The notes: generated from the sequence alone by a model not told the origin. Shown: positions 37,661-51,800, counted from the first letter of the stretch. The stretch is DNA of 64,000 nt from Promerops cafer (GCA_013398275.1 VZSE01012466.1:1-64000), one strand, 5' to 3'. Made by a program: numbers and translations.

Positions 37661-40600
37661 AGGGGAACAAACTCTTATTTACGTGCAACATTTAATCTAC
37701 CCAGGATGGGCTCTTTTGACTTTGCAGATCTCATTTATTTTCACAGCACTGTGTGCAGTGAAATCACATCTTACAAAACCCTTCATGTGTTGTGTCATCG
37801 CATTTACCCTTACCAAACCTAAGATCTGCTCAGGAAGCAATAGCCAACCTGCTATCTGGAAGGAACCTACAGCTTTCTTAGGGAGTGGCAAAGAGTTTCA
37901 GAAACAAAAGCTGGTGTGTTGCTTGGAAAAGAAAGAGAAATGTAAAGGCAGGAAAACTATTAGACATGGGAGGAGTGTATCTGTACTCATTTCGTAAAGA
38001 TATGAATTAAGTACTGGAACTGACTATCTAAATTGATTGCATCTGGTAAGCATTAACTGAGCACACATTTCTGAACTGTTTGCAGCTTTTTTGATCCCAC
38101 TGGGTAGTCAGCTTCTGATATTTCCACTGAACCGTGTTTAATCATGTTTAGCAATATTTTAGTGATAAGTGATAGCTCCACTTCCAGCCTTTGATGCATA
38201 TGATTATATTACCTCCTTCTTCAGTGAATGCAAAAATCCACTGGTAACTGCTCCTATTGACGTCTGAGGAAGTCAGGGCTGTTATTGTTTCAGTGTTCAG
38301 CATGCTGCTGCTGCTGCACCGCTTTGATCCGTGGCCTTACGTGGCTTTTTAAAGCGGAGGAGGGTGGAGGGAGAAGGGTTACTGGGCTTGTAAACATTTC
38401 TATTACATCAGATTAGTTTCCCTGCCATGTACAATCTGCTGGTGTGACTCAGACTTTCACATTTTATAAAGTCAGTTATGTCTACCGGGACTACAACCAT
38501 TCTGAGAAATTCTAGATAAATGTGAATTAGCTTTATTCTTATCTTATTACACAATGTACAATTGTACGAAAAAATGCCCTTTTGTTGACTTTTAGTGCAG
38601 ATGTGCAACCACTGGCAGATAATGAGAACAACATGTTCCCTGTCTCACCAGCTCTTCTATTCTTTGGCTGAAAGTCTTAACCCAGGTTTAGGACTAATCC
38701 ATGCTCATTCATGGTATTCTCAGCTGCTCTCCACCCACCTCTCAAGTTTTCTTTTTTTCACTGGAGCTCCACCACAGTGACCTGAGATAGAAGCCACTAA
38801 ATAGCTGGAGTCATGTTTCTCAGAGTAGATCATTCAACCACTTCTACTCTGGGAAATAGGGCATGCTTTTTTGCAGTTATAAATCTGTGCAAGGCAATTT
38901 ATTTTTGCCCTTGATTTGGCTTAGGGCACGACCAGTAGCATGGGAAAAGTGATAGTCATTACCAGCACAAATATTAATGTCTCATACGAAATAATCTTGG
39001 GCACCACGTGTAACATTTTCCCTTCAGGACATTCTGGGCAGGATTTTCAAACACTCCACGACAGTCCAAGTTTACAACTGCTTTGTTATTTCCCACACAC
39101 TTTCTTGCCAAATGTTTCCACAGTTGTCTGCTATTCAAATAGTTTTTTACTAGAGGGGTGGTAATTTTCATTGGGTTAGGGAATAAGCAGGGTTCGTGAG
39201 TTGTTTGCAGATATCTTTAGCAATGGCTGTGATTTTTTCAGCATTGGGGTAATCAAAGAGTGCTTTTCTTTTTGGATGACCTACCTGCCTGCCTCACAGA
39301 GGCACATCACCATTTCTAACTTTTCTGGCAACAGTAAATAGGACCCATTCACTAGCCCCAGGCAGAGGAAAGAACTGCACCGCATCCTTGAAGAAAACAT
39401 GACGATGATTTGGAGGGAGGCCCCAGATACTCCCCCAGGGTCCTGCAATGCAACACTGCAGCTCTGCAGCTTGGGGAGTCAAAACTTATGCTTTTGGGAA
39501 GTGCAGGGTGGGACTCACAGACAAATAGAGACAGTGAGGGGAAAAAAAATTCAGGCTATTGTGAACCATCTTTACCAGTCCTTTACGCAGAGTACAGGAC
39601 GTCATCCTGTAATTGCTGCTAAGCAAAGAAGACACTAAAAACCATGCAAGAAACTATTCAAGATACTCACTAGATCAGCCATCACAGTGGGCTGCAGCTC
39701 AGAGGTATCTGCTAGGGTCATGCAGAAAAACCATTGCCACATACACCAGGACCTCACATGGGCATGGGAAACAGGACTAGAGCACAAATCAAGCAAGAAC
39801 CTTTCATTGCCCTGAATGAGTTTCTTGGTCGTTCTTTCTGCACCTGTGTTTAATCCCACACTCACAGCCAGTTTTGAGTGCAGAAGCCTCCAGGAGGACA
39901 ACCCAGTGCACAACCCCTCTTTCCTTCAGGTGAAGGGGACCTTGGTGTGGGTGGGAGGTGAGGCAGGTGCTGACAGCCCTACAGCCAATGAAAGCCCTTT
40001 CACCAGGCTGCCATGGACCAGTGGGCTGTGGGACAGGTCAGGAAGATTTTATCACTCAGAGATAAAGATCCTCTATTTGTGGAAAAGCGTTTTCATATTA
40101 ACTAACCAGTTTTTGACAGGGTTTTTACTGAAACAACAGCCTCCCCAGGGCAGGTAAATGTGACTGTGGCAGCAGTTAGCATTCCCCGGGGCCTTTCCTG
40201 CATCTAGGATACAATTAGATCCATTTGTCTGCAAATGCTTTAAATATTTCAGCTGGTATGCCATTAAGGAATAAGAAAGGGGTTTATGTGAAGAGCAACT
40301 CAGAGCACTGCAAGGCAGCCAATATCACAGACAAGGCATAAGAATGATTTGGGTTAGATAATGGTTGTGAGTAATGTTATAAATGATCTCATAGACTTTT
40401 TATTTTTTTCTTCTGTGAAGTAAATGACCTTCCTTCTCCCACTTAGGGAGCTCTGTGGCCATTACAGTGTGAAAAATGTTTCTCTCAGTCAGGACCACTC
40501 AGTACATTTTTACTGAGGTCCCCTGGATAATTTTAATAACGTCTGCCCATTTTCACTCAGCTCTTTCTTGTGGTCTTGCCAAGACACAGCAATGATGGCA

Positions 40601-42399
40601 AGAAACAAGGGCTCTCTCACAAGGATGCAGGAGGTTTCTTGTCCAGGTCTTCTCTGATGTCTGAGACATCACTTATGCACCTTTGCCTTTTCAACTCCAG
40701 ATTCAGGGCTAGTGTTCTTATCGACAGCAGCAGGAAGATTTACTCATATTACAGCTAAATTTATAAGCGTCAATGAGAACCACGGCATAACATGATGAGA
40801 CACCACACCCCTGCAGCAGCAAACAAAAGATCCTTCTTTCAAAGATCTGGTGGGCAGTAACATGGACACAGCAGGCATGTGAGGATGCAGACAGTGGCAG
40901 TTTTCTGTGAGCAGGAGGCCAGAGAAAAGGGGGTGTGACCCACAGCACTGACATGATGCTACCAAGTGGGTTATCAGTGGACATCACACAGTGTCAGCAG
41001 TTGGCTCAGGCTTTCTCCTCGCCTTCCCAGGCCATGTCTTGCAGGTGCCACATTGTTCACCCCTGTCACTGTACACATAGTCACAAAGCTGTAGTGTGGA
41101 AGTTCTGATTTGCAACACGCCTAGAGGCCGGGCTGTCCCAAGATTCTGTCTTTGCTCTCTTTCTGCATTAAGGCCATGACAAATAAGTTCCATTTGGAAA
41201 AGAATCCCACTCAGGACCTACTTAACATCTTTCCTTTTGTCCTTACTTGGTAAAATTTTCCTTCTATCCATCTCTGTGACATGTGCAAGTGATGTGAAAA
41301 CAATTATACCTTCATTATGCCTTTGTTTTCAGAAGATACTGGCATGGGAGATGTCATGAAAGGAGGCCTTGTGCCCTGGTCAGGTTTTATTATTCTGGAT
41401 GTTTGGAAATGGATGAATAGCTTGCAAAAGCCTTGCATACTTGTTGTAAGTTTAAGCATTTGTAATTATGTATTCAAAATTGTTAGACATTGTGGCTAAA
41501 AGTCCAACTGAGACATCTTTAGGAAGAGCAAAACCCCCACAAAAACATTTCTGTGATACCAGTTATTCAAATCCTTATTAGCCTTACCCATTCTATTAGT
41601 CAAAGCCTATCTGAAGGATTCCTGCATGGAACAAGATTCAGCACACATGGCAACAATTGTGCAAATTCTTTTGATTTCCAAATTGCTGTATTTACCACAA
41701 AAACTTTGCTTCACTCAGAGTCCCCTTGCAAATGTGTTTCAACTTAAAATGTCAGTTAAAGGACTCCACAAAACCTGAAGCCCTGCCTCCTTTTTCATTC
41801 ACAATTTGTTCTGGCAAAGCTCCCCTCAAGTCAAGCAGAGACACCACCACTCCGGACAAAAGCTGCACAGTTTGACTCAATAAACTTGTCATCTTCACAT
41901 AAAGAAATGGATAAAGATGCAAACAAGCCATTGTCCTGACACGTCACGTAGCTTTTAGGCAGGACACTTTGTTCAGCCTCTAAGCGGGCCACCAGACCAG
42001 CGCTGGCAGTGATCAGTGCTGCTCAGCTTAAACCTTGAGTCATGGCAGTCCTGCAGTGGTTCTCAGATCGCTCTGCCGTAAGCAGCTGTGGTGGCCACAC
42101 AGGAGCAGATGACAACCCAGGTCAAGCTCGCAAGCTCTGATGCACTTCTGGTGCTCACTCCAACACTGTGGTGTCTCCCGCCCTGCCCCATCTCATGGCG
42201 TGGTGGGAGCACACTTAGGTACATCCACTCTGAGCACTGGAAACCTGCCAGCGATAAACCCGCAAGTGCCCATCACTGCTTTATAGCCTTTCTGCCAGAA
42301 CACAAGGATTGCCTCCCAAGGCTTTCCCCCCTTTCTGTAGATAAGGTCTGACAGCACTAGGATGTGGGCTGCTTGCTGGTGCCTGCGGAGGGTGGCTCT
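37661..42399. other. Intergenic, no gene recognised
   Basis: AT-rich unique sequence. The stretch 38280-38400 (CTGCTGCTGCTGCACCGC and nearby CpGs) has some enhancer-like texture. No coding potential is recognisable. Confidence 0.55.
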
Positions 42400-42680
42400 G
42401 GTGCCAGACTATGAGATGTAATTAAGACACGGGCAGGTGACTCCCATATGGTGCGGGCTGACCGGTTGTGTGCAGAGACCTCATGCTTGACTAGTAAATT
42501 ATCACATCGTATTTCCAGGGAGTGTAGATGGTGTGCTCATGCCATATTAGAGCACACTCTGTGCTACATTTAACAGAATATTTCTTTCAAGTTTATCGGT
42601 GTTTTTCGGAACCCGTAGACCAAAATATCTAATGTAGCTCATTTACCTTATGCTCAACATCATTGAATATTGGTCCCTAA
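42400..42680. promoter_or_regulatory. Possible conserved non-coding element
   Basis: Non-coding block with ATGTAATTAAGACACGGGC, a CATATG E-box, GCTGACCGGTTGTG and TTATCGGTGTTTTTCGGAAC. The mix of retained CpGs and AT-rich homeodomain-type sites suggests constraint, but this is inferred from texture only. Confidence 0.3.
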
Positions 42681-45359
42681 AATTTATGGGCATTCAGGGT
42701 GACAGATTGCCTGGATTTGAGATAGATGTCATTGTGCAATAAAATGTTCATGTTTGGAGTTGAAAAAGAAAATGATTTAGTGTGATATTGATTTTTTAAG
42801 GAGAGGGGGAATTACAATTGGTGATTGGAGTTAGTCCAGCTAGAGATGAGTCAAAGCAAATGAGAAGATTCATGCCCTTATGTTAGGAACTGAGTTTCTC
42901 TTACTTAGATAACTACTTATCTGTCATTGCAGAAAACCTCACAAATGCAAATGCAATGTCTCTGTGAGATAGGAAAGGGTTGTTATCTTCCATTATGCTC
43001 ACAACAGAGGCCCAGAATGTTCAGGCAATACCCACACGGTTTGCTGAGGTTCCTCTTGAAGGCTACCACCATGGTCCAAGCTGTTAGGGTACCCCACCTG
43101 CCATTAGATCAGGGATATGGTTGGCCATGCAACTCACCTCAAAGGGTCATTCTCACACTACCCCAGCAGCTGACATGTTTACATCCTCTGATCCCAATCC
43201 CTGGAAGTATAGACACATTAGGTATCCAAATCCCTGCAGGCCTTCAGCTTCCCACTGGCCACAGTGCTATGGTAGACTGATATGGGTGAACAGAAAGGGA
43301 CCTTTTGGAAAAGGGTATGATATCACCCATGTTGGGATCAAACACAGAGAGCCCCAGGCAGACTGCTCTCCCCTACACCAGGAGCTCTGAAAATTTCTAG
43401 AGGCTTTTTCCACCAAGCTCAGACTTGTCAAGCTCAGGGCACGAGCATGACCCTCACTTCTTTTTGCACAGAGGAGATGGAAGACAGTGCATGGACTAAG
43501 AGTTTGCCCAAGGCTCTAAATCAAAATAATAAGCAAATGTAGAGTGCAAAACTATTCTGCAATTGTCAAAAGCAAAAACCTCTGTTCTCTAATGCAAGAA
43601 AATTATAATGATCCCCTGCAGAGAGGTTACTGCCAAGGGGCAAACCCAAAAACAGTCCACATTTAATAGCTTTGCACCATTAATGACTAAAAACAACACT
43701 AAACTTTTACAAAAGTTCCAGACTTCCTCACTGGGGAATGCACAGATAATAGATGTATTTTAATACCACTTTTTTTTTTAATTTGGGACAGCTCAGATAA
43801 AGCACAGACCACACACTGAAAGACTGGTCACTCTCTGTTGCAACAGCCATCTGGAATCCTCTCAGACTAAATGTGCCCAGGCCATCTCTGGTTTATGACT
43901 GGAACAGGCCACTGCAGAAGAACAGAAAGCATAAAATTGTAACGTGACCTAAAGCTTAAAAATAAGTAAGAAATATAGTCTGCCCTTTTAGCGCTTTCTT
44001 GGGGTCTGAAGAAGTTCAATAAAGAATGAGAGCCACTAGCCCTTTCTGACTTACTATGTCAGGTGTCAAATCCAACTTATGAGCTATCCATCCATATTCT
44101 TGGTAAAGTGTATCTGGTTCCATCATCTATGAAAGAACAGAGATAAGACAGTTTACGCTACCCTAGCAAATAAAAAAATTAAAAAAAAAATCGAAGGGGT
44201 AGAAAAATCCACAAAATACCCTGGTGATTTTCCTCTGGGTCCTGTTCATATTTTTCATGCTGTCCTTTACCAGCCTGGAGAAGCACTGCCAGCTCACTTG
44301 CCTGGCTCAGAAGCTTCAGTCCCACAGATGGGGCTGCCTGGTAGGAGCCCTTGGGCTCACAGTGGTAGCACCAGCTGCCGACACCCGTCCTGATGCACAG
44401 AGGAGGTGTGGGGGTAACTGTGGCTTGTGCATGTGTGGTCTTGCACAAGGTGGTACAGAGTCAAGACCTGGCAGTCACATTCCTCCTGTCAAGCGTCCTC
44501 GGGATTACCCGCACTGCTACACCTCCGAGTATTCCCTTCTCCTTGCAGTGGTGGCTTTTCCAAAGCAGCAATCCTGTACTTAGTCTTTCAGTATGAAAAG
44601 GAGCACCAGGATTCCAGACAGGCCATACACAGGGATACATCTTGTGCCCACGCCCCAGCGGTTCTGTGGAGGCCAAATGCAAGAAGGTGCAGTCTTGTCA
44701 GTTTTCTCACAACTTCAGGGCTCCACGCAGGACTCAGAGCAAACTCCAGAGAGGGTATTGCAGCACACTATCTATCTTTCCAAAAGTGGATGCTGTTGAG
44801 GGCAAACAGAAGGCCAAGTTTCTTACAGATTTCATGCCTAGAGATGTTAATTGAAGTGCCCACTGCTTTGGCAGCTGGGCACCCAGGCAACGAAGAAAAT
44901 CAGCCTTGAATTTTCCAGCAGGGCCACATTTGTTAGATTGTGTTGGATAGATGCTGACGATGGCTCAGGAGAAAAGCACAGAGTAAGACACTGAAATTCA
45001 GGTCTCTAAATGCAGCTGTCAATCTCCTCACCTGGCTGTCCTCATCACTGCCGTATCCCCTTATGCAGATGTAAAAAGCCACCCCTGTTTAAAACAAAAC
45101 AAAGCAAAATTTTCTTATCACCTACGGGGGCTTTGTAACACATGGCACTGTTTTTCTTCCAAGCATAACAAAGGTCTGTGGCAGGATTTATCAGCGCACC
45201 AACAACACTCTTTATTCAGCACAGGTGAGAGAACAAAGCAGTGCCTCCCTGCCTGCCCTCGAGGACCTCACACAGTGCCTACACAAACATTAGCAATGTG
45301 TGTAGCTGTCGCACTGTGCACTTGCAGGGTGGGAGTGTCAATCTGATCTCCTGAAAGGG
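42681..45359. other. Intergenic, no gene recognised
   Basis: Moderate-GC unique sequence. The longest open frame in the window (160 codons, + strand, 44427-44909) lies here, but it overlaps several other frames on both strands and has no recognisable domain. I treat it as chance. Confidence 0.5.
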
Positions 45360-45910
45360 TATTTTTCGTGATGCCTCCTGACATAATAGTCTTGTAGCAT
45401 CTTTAATTTAAAATAAAAACTCCGGCAGAGGATTGCTCTCGCAGCCTTCCCGACCTGAAGAACTCAAGCGGGGAGATGGCATGCAGACAGCTATACCTTA
45501 GAGGATTCCACTCATGGCTCTTTCATTGTTTGTTTGACGGTAATGCAGAAAAGGTGCAATCGAGATCAGCATCAGTCGTGCCGTGTGTCACCCAAACACA
45601 CGGAGAGATGTAGATGCAGGTCTGAAAATCTGTAGGCATATTTAACTAGCTGCTTTTGATCTGTATAGCACCGTGAGGCAACAGCAGCTCTCACTAGACA
45701 GAGGAGCAGAGGCTGAAGGAGCCAGAGGTCAGGTCTGTACAGTGTCACCCACAGGCACATGCACGGACGCTATTAAACAAGGTGCTGTCAAAGAAAAGCT
45801 ATCTGATTCATCAAATCATAGATCTGCCCGTGCACTGTATCCATTCTGAGAGTGATTTTAAATGGATTTTGGCCTAGGAACTTCAAAAATATACATTTGC
45901 ATCTTTCTTC
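45360..45910. promoter_or_regulatory. Possible conserved non-coding element
   Basis: This block contains CTTTAATTTAAAATAAAAAC, GATTGCTCTCGCAGCC, GTTTGTTTGACGGTAATGC, GCAATCGAGATCAGC and CACGGACGCTATTAAAC. CpGs are evenly retained and no frame is open. The enhancer reading is inference. Confidence 0.3.
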
Positions 45911-46712
45911 ACACAGAAGAGATGCCTGACCTAATTTACAGCGGGGACACACAAGCAACATTGTCAGCACAGGTATGGGGAAGAATCCCTGCAGGGGGAA
46001 AAGAGTGGCTGAGGGTGAGGTGGAGGTCCCTGATCTGGCATTGACACCATCACTGGGGTGTCTGCAGAGCTCAGCCTCAGGAGCATCAGGTCTGGGCATC
46101 CCCACTGCTGCCAGGCAGCCTGTGTCCATTCACAGCTGTGTCCACAAGAGGATCGGGGGGAGAGAAGGAGAATTAGAGCATTCCAAGAGAGGAAAGATAT
46201 CACTGGCTGCACAGGAACGCCATTTTTAGGTACTGTCTGCCATTTCTTTTCCTCCATTTATTCTATTTCTCTGACATGAATAATTTAGAAAATTAATAGA
46301 TTAAAAATTAATATATGCCATTGTAGAATGTGCATGAAGGCACATTGCAAGAGATTATCCTCTCCCCATTCATACTGTGGGCCCAAAGCTGACCTTAGCT
46401 ACCCCACTGGACTCAAACATTTTTATTTTTTCCTTTGTGCATTTTGGATCCAACATCTCAAGGAAAACTGCTGGGACAAAGCTGGGAAATGGAATTACCA
46501 GCCTAAAAACACGACAGATCATGACTGCGACATTTCTACACTGAAAAAATGAAAAATAAAAGCACAGAGAAAAGAAGGACTGACTGAAAGGGTACATGAA
46601 GAATTCCCCCTTGAGAACCTGTTTCTGTGTCTTTTGGGATTAATTTAGTCAAGGAGGGGAGTGTGGATACAATATAATGCCTGCTGTTTCAACTGAAGGC
46701 TATTCTAAGCAA

Positions 46713-46748
46713 ACAAAATCTTAAAAATACACAAAATCTCAAAAATAC
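46713..46748. repeat. 18-bp tandem duplication
   Basis: ACAAAATCTTAAAAATAC at 46713-46730 is followed directly by ACAAAATCTCAAAAATAC at 46731-46748, with one mismatch. Confidence 0.9.
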
Positions 46749-47762
46749 ACAGAGCAAAGCCATAAGCCCAAGAGAGATGGCTTTGAAGTAGTATTTTCGA
46801 TCACCCTGTATCTGGTACAAAAGTTTCTATTCAGCTCAGTTTACAACAGTTTAAACAATGTATTTTTAACAGGAAAGGAAAAGAAAAATAAGATCTTCCA
46901 TGGTTAGCCACATGGTTAATGACTATATGCAAGGAATTGCTTTGCACTCACCAGGAAGACAAGTTTTGTGATCCAGCCTTTGGCCTTGAGACAAGTTCCA
47001 ATTTTAGTAGAATCCATTCAATGCTTAATTTTTCCAGGGTAAACTCAGGGAATATCTGTCAGTGTTCTATCTGTGTTTACACCATTAGGATTCACATCAC
47101 TGTATTTTCCAAGCTGCTACTCTGTGTGAACTTTCATGAGAACTTACTTTGTTATCTGCCTGACATGGATGTGGAATATTTTGGTCAGGGTGAGGCTAAA
47201 GTCTGATACAGTGCACTCAAAATTTTCCGCAGTACAGGCTGGCTTTTCTCTGGCATGGGTTGATCAAACCTTTGTTTCAAGTCTGCAAACTGTTTGTGAT
47301 CTGTTCACTTTGGGTTTACCCTCTGCTTTTGTCTGGTTTCTCCCATATTCACGTTCCTTACCCCTTCTCCCACTTGTCTTTTATTTCCACTTGCATTGCA
47401 GCTTTCCAACTGGAGATACAGCCCTGCAGAGGAATCCCCCCCAAAACCTAAACCAAGACATAAATCACACAAGGAGCATGCAGTTAGTCTTGTATTTGCC
47501 GCCATCACATTATTTGCTGTGCTTAAACCTAGCATCCTATTTCTTCCTGGATTGAGAACTAGATGAAGGCACTTTGGCATCTGAGGCCACCCTACTCCCC
47601 TTTTTGTTTTTAAGCACTGCTTTGTGTCCCGTCTTCTCCCCTGCCACAAGCACTGAGCATCCAGGCTGGAGAAACACAGGGCAATGGGGTAATCCATGGG
47701 CTGGGGGCCATGTCCTCTCATTGCCTCTGCCCCAGTGAGTTTCTCCCTTCTTACAGAGAAAT

Positions 47763-47782
47763 GCAGCAGCAGCAGCAGCAGC
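47763..47782. repeat. Short CAG/CTG repeat
   Basis: Six CAG units in a row with flanking GC. It is short and not in a recognised gene. Confidence 0.9.
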
Positions 47783-48279
47783 TAAATCAGGGAAGGTGAG
47801 TAAGGTCACCCTCTTACAGCAAGGGACAGCTTTTCTCTGCATTTCTCTATCACAGGTCTTCTCCTGGGTGGCTTTTCAGGGCCTGGGCCCCACAGTGTGG
47901 AGAGGTTGGAACTCTGCAGTCGTGTTGCATGGGGCAAGAAACTGGGGCCTCTTCCCTCTACAGCTCAATCTGAAAAACAGGGATGCTGGGAACATGCCCT
48001 TGTGTTCAGGGCTCATCCCAGAAGATTTGGTACCCTCATCCTTAACCCTGAGGAGACTACGGTCCCACAGGAGCCCTCACAGTCACTACCACCACCAGTA
48101 TCCCAACAGCATCAGAAGACAGAAGGGCTGCAGTGTATTTACCTGCTCCTGGGACCTGTCTTCTTAGGGGTAATTAAAGAAAAAGTCTCCAGCCTACCCA
48201 TTGTTAAGGTTTTTTTTTTCTGCCTATCTATCCAGCAGAAACCAGCTGCTGTTTTTGCAGTGTCTGGCATGCTCAGGTT

Positions 48280-48850
48280 ACAGTTTAGACGGCACTTTAA
48301 TAATGTTATTAATAATTATTATGGTTAATTTACATTGTCCACTCCACGGTGTACACATTGGCCTTGCAGAGCAGTTGCTTGCAAGCCTTGTCCCCCAGCA
48401 CAGCTGCATTTTCTGTGGTGTGCCTGATCTACGTGTAATTCATAGCTCAGCTGGGATTTCTGTGGCACAAATAGCATTACACCATTATGAAATGACAACA
48501 GATGCCAGAGCTGTTATCTGTCAAAGTGGAGCCTGAGAGTGCAACTTCTACCAGACTAGCAGCAATTAGGTTTGCAAATGTAACCAGATCCTATTGTTAA
48601 TCCCAATTCTGTTTGGGCATCTGTAACAACTGGTTATGTTGTAAGACCACGATGGCTTCCAAGCAAGAAATCACAGCATTCTCATTATGTGCTGAGTGTT
48701 CATCACATCAGATCCATTTCTCAGTATTTAATGTTAATTACTAGCTTGGGTTTGTATTAGCTGAGAGCTAAATGATGTAGTGCTGCAGAAAACTATTAAG
48801 ATCTGCGTCACATAGGCAAACATGACCATCCACTTCCAGAATGTGAAATG
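48280..48850. promoter_or_regulatory. Possible conserved non-coding element
   Basis: This is non-coding sequence dense in homeodomain-type cores (TTAATAATGTTATTAATAAT, GTTAATTAC, CATTATGAAATGAC), with GATCTACGTGTAATTC and GATCTGCGTCACATAGG. Its texture resembles known developmental enhancers, but no alignment was possible. Confidence 0.3.
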
Positions 48851-51800
48851 AATAATGAGTGGGTATAAAGGAGTTCTCAGAAACCCCAGCTGAATGCATT
48901 CAAGAGTAGTGCTTCCTCTTTAATGGGCTCTCTGCCAGAATGACACATCACTCTGCCCCACTGAAGTAATTTATAAACAGTCCTTCACAACACTCTTTTC
49001 TCTCTTGCATGTGCTGCTTCTCCTCACAGGGATAGCTGCAGAGGGAGGAGGCACCTGACAGAAAAATTCTGCACTGTTCAGAATAGCAAAACTGGAGAAA
49101 GCAAGAACTTAACTCCCCCCAGGACTAAGCCTAAAGGGAAAGGGAGGGCAGGGTGATGTGAAAAGCAGAGTTATATAGAAGGAGCTGGCTACTGACCAAA
49201 TTCCCAATTCTTTGAGGCTGACTTGGGCTTTCCACTCGAAAGCACTGCCTTGGTTTCAGACTGTAATGCAATATCTGAAAGCATTCTATGTAGCTCCCCA
49301 CATTCCTGGAGAAAGCCAGGCTGGAGCTGGAGGCTGAAGTAAAGGTCTGTGAGGTTTGTGCATCATTCCCCTCAAGGGACGGTGCTGAGGTGTATCAAAG
49401 AGAGAGTTTAAAGGGAGGGAAAGGAGCTTCTTAAAATCTCAGTGTACCTTCCCCTCCCTTCCTCTCTTTCTGCCCAAGCACGCTCCCATGCAATGAGTCA
49501 CTGGTGGTTGTCACAGACTTGGGATCCCCACTGTACTATTCAGTACACAAGAACACAGTCCTTGCTTACAACACAAACACGAAAAACTAGATCCAGAGAC
49601 ACAACAAGCCCTAGGACAATTTCAGCCATTCTGCAGCTCCAGCAAACTATGGACAAGGTTTTGGTCTGCAATGTTCAAATGAGAGTCTTTCTGAAAACAG
49701 GAGTTGGAAGAAAGGGAGAGAGCATTACACATTTTTAATCAGGAGCTCCACCCAAGCCCGAGGAGAAAATAGCAGAGGTGCTTGCTTGTGGCTGATGAAG
49801 GTGGAAGTCAGCCTCCTGACAGTGAATGAAGGTTTATGGGCAGGGTGGGGACAGGCTCTATTAGAGCTTGCAAGCAAAGAGAAATTACTTCTGCCTGATT
49901 TCACAAAGAGATGAGAGCCAGCACAGGGATGTGATCACCACAGAGAGAAAGGAGCCAGCAAAGAAAAAGTGATGATTGGGTAGTCTAAGCAATGGGCAAA
50001 GGAAATGACCACTGCAGCAAAGCTCCTGCTGCAATAAAAATGTTAAGATGCTGGATGCTGAGACACTATGAAGCCAGCCAGCCAGGAAACATTATATGTA
50101 GATGAAGTATGAACAAGAAATCTTTGAGGCATAAACTTGGCATCTTTTTTTAAGAGAAAATACTAATTACTTAGGTTGGAAGAAAAAAATAATATCTACT
50201 AATATCTAAAAATCCTTATGCCAGAAGGCCTGTTATGCCTTTCTCAGGAAAGAAGGGTCAGCTTTTCCTTTGGGTACCTTGCCCATCAATTACCTGCTTC
50301 AACAAAGTGATTCCTTTGTCCACTGCCAGCTATTTATAGACTGTGACTGTTTATACATGGTCCTACAGACGATCTGTACTTGCAGTCTAGATGTGAAACT
50401 ACAGACTCGCATTGAAAGCACAGACAGCACTGTATCAGGAAAAGATTTCCTAACCAGACAAATTCTAATCAAAATCCATTAGCAGAACTTTAAAAGATTG
50501 CCCTGCCTTTAACCAGTTCTGTATTATGAGACACAGCACTGAATCTAAGATTCAGCGGATCTGCCAGAAGAGTGCTGGGAGTTGCAATGGAAGCTGTTCA
50601 ATTGCCAGCTTTATACAGAGAACCTGTGTGTATATCCTTCCTTGATACAGCTTCTTGGGCTTTAATGGCCTTTCCCTTTTGTCCCTTTGAACATGCAGAA
50701 CTTCTGCCTAGATGCGCTAGAGCCTCTGTTACTTCAAAACCATTGTTGGGCATTTCCACAATTGCAGCCTTCTCCTACTGTTGGAGGAAAGGATGGCTTC
50801 TGACAATGAACTTCACATACATGCAGACAAGAAATGCATTGTGTGGCTTCCCACTTGCCTTTGTTTCCCTGTTTTGCAGAATTTGCTTCTCTCATCAACC
50901 TGCCTAGGGCTGCCAGGGACTAATGTTGCCAGTGTGGTGTTGGATACATCAGTCAAATGCTGAGCTTTGAACAGAGAATATCTTCCTTTACAATTAAAAT
51001 GAGCTGCTATCTGGGGAAAGGTAAGGCTGTCAGCTCCAAGGAAATTTAACTTGTCCAGTAATCTCCTCCCTATTTCAAGACTTCATGACCTCCGTGAAAA
51101 GACACTACAAATTTTGTTAGTATAGCTCTTACAGTAATTCAGCTAAATCCTATTGAACTACTTGAACTACTTCATTTCTTCTTTAACAGCAGACTTAGAA
51201 CGTGAACACTTCTGTAAATTGAAAACAAATGTAGGTTAAATACCCAGCAGGGATTTCTCTATCTACCCCAAAAGCAACTTACCGCTTTCCCTCCTCCTAG
51301 TAGTACCAACAACTAGGAAAAAATTACTAGGAACACAGATGAGCTTGCAGCAAATACAACAGGGTAGAACAAAAACACAACAGCAGTAGAAGATAAAGAG
51401 GAAAGCATATAGTGTAAGAAAACTATTTACATCTTCTCAAAAATCTCTGGTTCCATCCTTTCCTCAATATCTGTGGCTTCAAGGCAGGATAGCTGGGAAG
51501 GACAAGGGACAGAAGTATTCACAAATACCAGGGTTTGCCTCCTCTCTAGGGCTGACTTCAGAGGCCAGTTTCCCAAGAACCTGTCCAGAGCCAGTGGAGA
51601 AAGGCAGGCAACTCCAGAAGACAATTCATGGGACCTTAAGAGACTTCACATCTGGAATGTCCTTGGAGCCCTTTCACTCCAGCACAGCAGCAGACAAGTG
51701 ACACTGGCTTATGGTGACTTATCAGCCCCCCTCTTGATGTGGTAAAGCCAGGGAGAGAACCACAGGGAGAAAATGCAGCTCTTGTCTCTGGGCTGAGGGA

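Larger units (their letters stand above)
45911..48279. other. Intergenic, small repeats only
   Basis: Unique sequence with an 18-bp tandem duplication at 46713-46748 and a short CAG run at 47763-47782. Open frames of up to 143 codons are present but unrecognised and overlapping. Confidence 0.5.

Noticed and set aside
44427..44909. 160-codon open frame on the + strand
   Set aside because: It is the longest frame in the window, but at least four other frames on both strands overlap it. It has no recognisable domain and no start context or splice support, and it lies in locally higher GC where long chance frames are expected.
47897..48328. 143-codon open frame on the + strand
   Set aside because: The composition looks random, there is no motif, and it overlaps other frames. 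Treated as chance.
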